DNA of 64,000 nucleotides from Candidatus Vicinibacter affinis (GTDB lineage: Bacteria; Bacteroidota; Bacteroidia; Chitinophagales; Saprospiraceae), in contig JADJNH010000005.1 of NCBI GenBank assembly GCA_016714365.1, positions 1,278,501 through 1,342,500 of the forward strand. The letters are read 5' to 3'. Both the position numbers and the translations under genes were made by a program. The notes under the pieces were generated by a model, which was not told where the DNA came from, did not search any database, and worked only from the letters and a program-made list of their open reading frames with translations. Of the stretch, positions 62,401-64,000 are shown in pieces (positions within the stretch are counted from its first letter, which is position 1; every line of letters starts with the position of its first letter).

Positions 62401-64000
62401 TGTGGCAATGATGCAGAAATGGGCACCCAGTTGATTACTGTTTTAGATACTACCAAACCAACTTTTGATATTCCCAACGATACAACACTTTATAAAGGTG
62501 GTGTCAGTGCAGACACAAACATCATCGTTAATTATAATTTCAACAGAGGAAATTCGTATCCTAAATTATACCCGCGTTTGTATTTTGGAATTTTGTCTGA
62601 AGTGGATTCCAGTTCGAATGTATTCCTTACAGATACCGGAACCATCACGGGACCATTGGCTTTTGCGGTAGATTCATTTGTCGGGAGAGCCATGCGGGTT
62701 GACACCAGTGATCGCCCGGGTCATTGGCAGTTTAATTTGAGTGGATTTTATCTTCCGCTGTGCAGTAACATCAAGGTTTATTCACAAGCCTTGATGAAAG
62801 GGGCAGGTGCTGCAGATACTTGCCATTTTGATTACAGTTTTAATGATACAACCTGGTTCAGGTACAATTCCTTCCCATTAACCTTGGGTCAATGGAAGGA
62901 AGATACCGCTACTGTTCCGGTTAATGGAGTTTCGAAATTATATTTAAGAGTTACTTATTCGGGAGGAACAGGAGTAGGAGATAAATTATTCCTGATGGAT
63001 AACTTCCAGGTGAATGCGCAAATGAATTTTGATTCATGCGCCTATGATGCCGACCCATCTATTACAGGATGGCCAACCAATGTCAAGGACAATTGTGACA
63101 AGCATCCGGTAGTCTTTTATGTGGACACCATACAGGAAGGACCAACCTGCTCTTCGGAAACTTTAATCTTCAGAAGCTGGACCGTGATCGATGATTGTGA
63201 GAATATGGACACTGCGACCCAGATCATCACCATTCTGGATACCCTCAAGCCAATAATTACTTGTCCGATTGATGTGACTGTAAATTGTGAGCAGTCCACA
63301 GATCCGGATTCAACCGGCTATGCTACCGCCTTTGAATTCTGTTACGATACAATGGTTTTAGTCACTCATCTTGACAGCATACTCCCGGGAACTTGTCCTG
63401 GTGATTATACTATTTTAAGAGAATGGACTGCTATGGATTCCTGTGGGAATACAAGCGTTTGTACGCAGGTTATTACAGTAGTCCCAATTGCAGGTCCTGA
63501 ACTCACTTGTCCTAATGATACCACCCTCATTGCTTGCCAGACACAGGGTGCAGTGAATGCTGCATTTGATGCCTGGTTGGAAACTGTTCAGGTTTCAGGC
63601 GGATGTTATACAGAATTAACGGATGATAATTCAGGTCCACCGGATGCTTGTGGGGGAAGTAAAACAGTCACCTTCACGGCTACCAGTGATTGTGAAGATG
63701 ATCAGGTTTGCATGGCGACCTTTACGGTTACAGCAGCTCCTGTAGTTGTGTTGACCTGTCCTACAAATGCAACTGAAGCAGCTTGCCAAACACAGGCAGC
63801 AATCGATGCTAAATTCAATACATGGTTGGGAACGGCCATGTTCACAGGTGGATGCAATGCAACCATTAGCAATAACAACAACGGCGCCCCAATGGCTTGT
63901 GGGGGAAGCAAAACGGTTACCTTTACTGTCACCAGTACCTGCGAGCCAAACAAGACCTGCATGGCGACCTTTACGGTCACAGCAGCACCTGCAGTTGTAT
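56470..64000 (+). CDS. Giant secreted multi-domain adhesin (partial, right end cut)
   Basis: The frame is open from ATG 56470 to the window edge: at least 2510 codons with no stop. Order: signal peptide (about 1-39, ending LIDLGAQ); DUF7948 domain (about 60-300; FMQNKGQLPNPDVLYYLEG, ending YPLIIDPTLVWGTY); SBBP-type propeller repeats (about 300-780; SWGTYVGGSSAETFND, YGTYVGGSQDDYLG); a GEVED domain (about 795-960; ending GEIEDYRLVQ); six 83-residue Cys-rich repeats; two 'GxLDTLxxxGC' repeats; four HYR-like domains, two of which carry a large internal insertion; then the 83-residue repeats again. A T9SS tail is expected beyond the edge. It should act on the cell surface in adhesion. Confidence 0.9.
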   Translation, partial: MKSWHFISNLIEFLKSNLKFRICFLITLFLIILIDLGAQESNKVSIELENQVKSTLKQNAQSLKFMQNKGQLPNPDVLYYLEGKQGSVFIERNRIRFSANDFVFIKKDSLEGITGEKPIIESEQILTGVHNFSINFLNSNINPIIKLGDNFNTNYNFITGSNPKDWFTGIKAAKELTLEEVFKGIDLRLYSDENGSMEFDWIIKPGADYRDIQMNFEGQDKLKIDKNGNIKVKLRFTEVGFNIPESYQVTPLGKKKVDFKFTETGHNLVSFKTDSEIDAQYPLIIDPTLVWGTYMDGDITGNLFDEYLFAIQLDTLSGIMYCAGATNKTLLTSIPYDADGYRNTMTGLNGGSNSGRRTSVLYRVNSTGTDLLDLTLYGPATINANQENAAQALSLSPDRVFIGGYTNMDLPNTANAFDGVRGGTHDGFIAVFSKTLDVLHYGSYLGSNNADLLGVTSIQALTDTTYVCGLTTAGDLGATYVPVAAYDITYNGSTDMYLCKFNRINTLSWGTYVGGSSAETFNDLEVFPDGRITFAGWGASLALGEVNSAAAASGGADNDGIIGVLSSNGTTMSYLDKIGGTGNDRIFDIENYGNNLYWTGAVANGFPVSTNVYDNTYNGGLSDIIVGRVSDVGGAASYKATFYGTGSEDLGNGIKQVTQTSCGGGGVTTTFLLIWGTVNGAGLPTKNLNNEPFIDNSFNGGRDMFFAGFTNLLDILIYGTYVGGSQDDYLGNVGVPRGANHLFVNGSNIYVGTTTHSVSHTPAVVGGGGFDLNKQNGTQDSHVLFQIGITSIVVVDYGDADFGSTPYHTLDCENLRLGSIDSDSTATVNWEARGDNSTGIDDEKAVINPTALSKGGPKNISFSVDSIYNTTGRNAFLYTWVNLNGDKDFQSNEVKIDTIPNGFNGTRTVTFNNVTISGNDTTKYLRLRLTTNTLLDDVNTAIKDERAYIPATNGEIEDYRLVQLDCPIAKVEETCQTLDSLIAHFNTWLAEASGGGGCNGVLSNNNSGPPPGCGGTATVTWTYTSSCAPLVTTCTSTFTVQDTMVDLEITCPNDTTIASCLTQGNVDTLYNNWLNSASITGPCNPDLDNDSSGPPNKCGGTKTVKFFAAGNCSGADSCFATFTVPAPAGVILNCAVNVTEAACQTQAQIDTKFATWLATATKSGGCNAVLSNNNTGAPAACGGSKTVTFTVTSSCESNKTCTATFTVTAAPIVVLNCAANVTEAACQTQAQIDAKFATWLATANFTGGCNATISNNNTGAPAACGGSKTVTFTVTSSCEANKTCTATFTVTAATPVVLNCAANVTEAACQTQAQIDAKFATWLATANFTGGCNGVLSNNNTGAPSACGGSKTVTFTVTSSCEANKTCTATFTVTAATPAVINCPSNVTEAACQTQAAINTKFTNWLNSVSSTGGCNPVITNNNNGAPNACGGVKTVTFTLTSSCDVNKTCTASFTVLTDTVPVVSGMLDTLFLEGCNAGAAPAAKTKVADLESLPGNLTITDACTVDSLLLVSSTDTVTGTCPILIKRTYKITDACGNMTAGIIHMISIDDTTPPMVTGSLDTLVVNGCSESAAPAPKTTVAELEALPGNLMITDVCTVDAALTVSSSDEVAGTCPIVITRTYNVTDACNNTSVDIIHIIEVQDTTKPTFSKPADITIYVDETCMYDADTSITGTVSDEMDNCSVGLDAMYADSTVVGSCQGETKIYRKWTLLDDCNNAATPKTQLITVSDTIQPTFTVPADITIYKSPDIPDTAVIVNYDFNGGSDYDALCPQVFTGISVKVDASSNPFKQVPGTNSGTFAYTNNPDAGNGLTVDSSQTAGHWQFNIKGETLQNCSNIGVHIQGYKAGLGSADVLRMEYSLNGSTWNIFRTKTLTTGMWVQDTATIPGVNSPDSLFLRISYTTPGVGSPKSLHIDNLQVRAQLCCGYDASPNVTGNVTDESDNCATGLLATFCDSVVVEPCEGSNLIYRMWSLQDSCGNDAEMGTQLITVLDTTKPTFDIPNDTTLYKGGVSADTNIIVNYNFNRGNSYPKLYPRLYFGILSEVDSSSNVFLTDTGTITGPLAFAVDSFVGRAMRVDTSDRPGHWQFNLSGFYLPLCSNIKVYSQALMKGAGAADTCHFDYSFNDTTWFRYNSFPLTLGQWKEDTATVPVNGVSKLYLRVTYSGGTGVGDKLFLMDNFQVNAQMNFDSCAYDADPSITGWPTNVKDNCDKHPVVFYVDTIQEGPTCSSETLIFRSWTVIDDCENMDTATQIITILDTLKPIITCPIDVTVNCEQSTDPDSTGYATAFEFCYDTMVLVTHLDSILPGTCPGDYTILREWTAMDSCGNTSVCTQVITVVPIAGPELTCPNDTTLIACQTQGAVNAAFDAWLETVQVSGGCYTELTDDNSGPPDACGGSKTVTFTATSDCEDDQVCMATFTVTAAPVVVLTCPTNATEAACQTQAAIDAKFNTWLGTAMFTGGCNATISNNNNGAPMACGGSKTVTFTVTSTCEPNKTCMATFTVTAAPAVV
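59365..60860 (+). repeat. Six tandem 249-bp coding repeats (first block)
   Basis: The conserved Cys codon at the start of each unit falls at 59365, 59620, 59869, 60118, 60367 and 60616. The last five units have an exact 249-base period (83 codons); the first is 255. Consensus: NCxxNVTEAACQTQAQIDAK, then FATWLA...GGCN..LSNNN, then GAPAACGGSKTVTFTVTSSC. Units three to five are the most alike, suggesting recent expansion. Confidence 0.85.
63508..64000 (+). repeat. Second block of 249-bp coding repeats
   Basis: The same unit reappears with the first Cys codon at 63508 and the next at 63757, again 249 bases apart, and a third unit begins at the window edge. The sequence includes EAACQTQAAIDAKFNTWL and ACGGSKTVTFTVTST. 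The block probably continues beyond the window. Confidence 0.82.

Overview
The window looks like a chromosomal piece of a Bacteroidota genome, most likely from the Saprospiria/Saprospiraceae side. The reasons are the AT-rich composition, TAnnTTTG-type promoters, sparse Shine-Dalgarno sites, many secreted proteins and lipoproteins, type IX secretion (T9SS) C-terminal sorting domains, secreted TPR-CHAT proteins, and a giant DUF7948/SBBP/GEVED/HYR-type adhesin. The taxonomic call is inference from gene style; no rRNA is present.

Layout. (1) 1-4745: a metX-osmC operon on the minus strand behind a Cys/Met-rich leader peptide and an intrinsic terminator, which together look like a transcription attenuator; two exported thioredoxin-fold proteins; an alpha/beta-hydrolase that has lost its nucleophile serine; trmB; a small lipoprotein. 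(2) 5683-9480: a porin, an imelysin lipoprotein and a di-heme DUF1111 lipoprotein, probably one metal-handling operon, followed by a secreted TolB-propeller/M28/PDZ peptidase and a lipoprotein with a papain-like Cys-His-Asp arrangement. (3) 14645-21300: a secreted phospholipase-D-like protein, then a tight operon of LolA-like protein, two FtsX-type permeases, a LolD-type ATPase and an outer-membrane barrel, which reads as an envelope-spanning transport system.

(4) 21719-40234: an array of secreted TPR-CHAT (caspase-like) proteins: four full copies of about 1000-1100 residues plus a fifth broken copy. Only the first 34 codons and the last about 170 codons of the fifth copy remain. They flank two AT-rich minus-strand genes for T9SS cargo (an M36/fungalysin-type metallopeptidase and a T9SS-tailed protein). 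The catalytic-end blocks of the copies are almost identical while the TPR parts differ, which suggests gene conversion.

(5) 41682-49059: a 7.4-kb integrated element in the 3' end of tRNA-Cys. It carries a tyrosine integrase, an excisionase-like HTH protein, a P4-type primase-helicase, a zinc-ribbon/Toprim protein, a terminase-small-subunit-like HTH protein and one lipoprotein cargo gene, but no capsid genes. It has 16-bp att repeats, paired GGGGCACGAT motifs near both ends, and a striking 3+3 palindromic CTACAC/GTGTAG array between the two replication genes. This fits a P4-like phage satellite or small integrative element.

(6) 49325-55786: galactokinase, an S37-type peptidase, a diaminopimelate decarboxylase, an eight-copy imperfect palindromic repeat, and a cytochrome c plus di-heme peroxidase pair. 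(7) 56470 to the right edge: an open frame of at least 2510 codons for a secreted multi-domain adhesin with an exact 249-bp internal repeat; it runs off the window.
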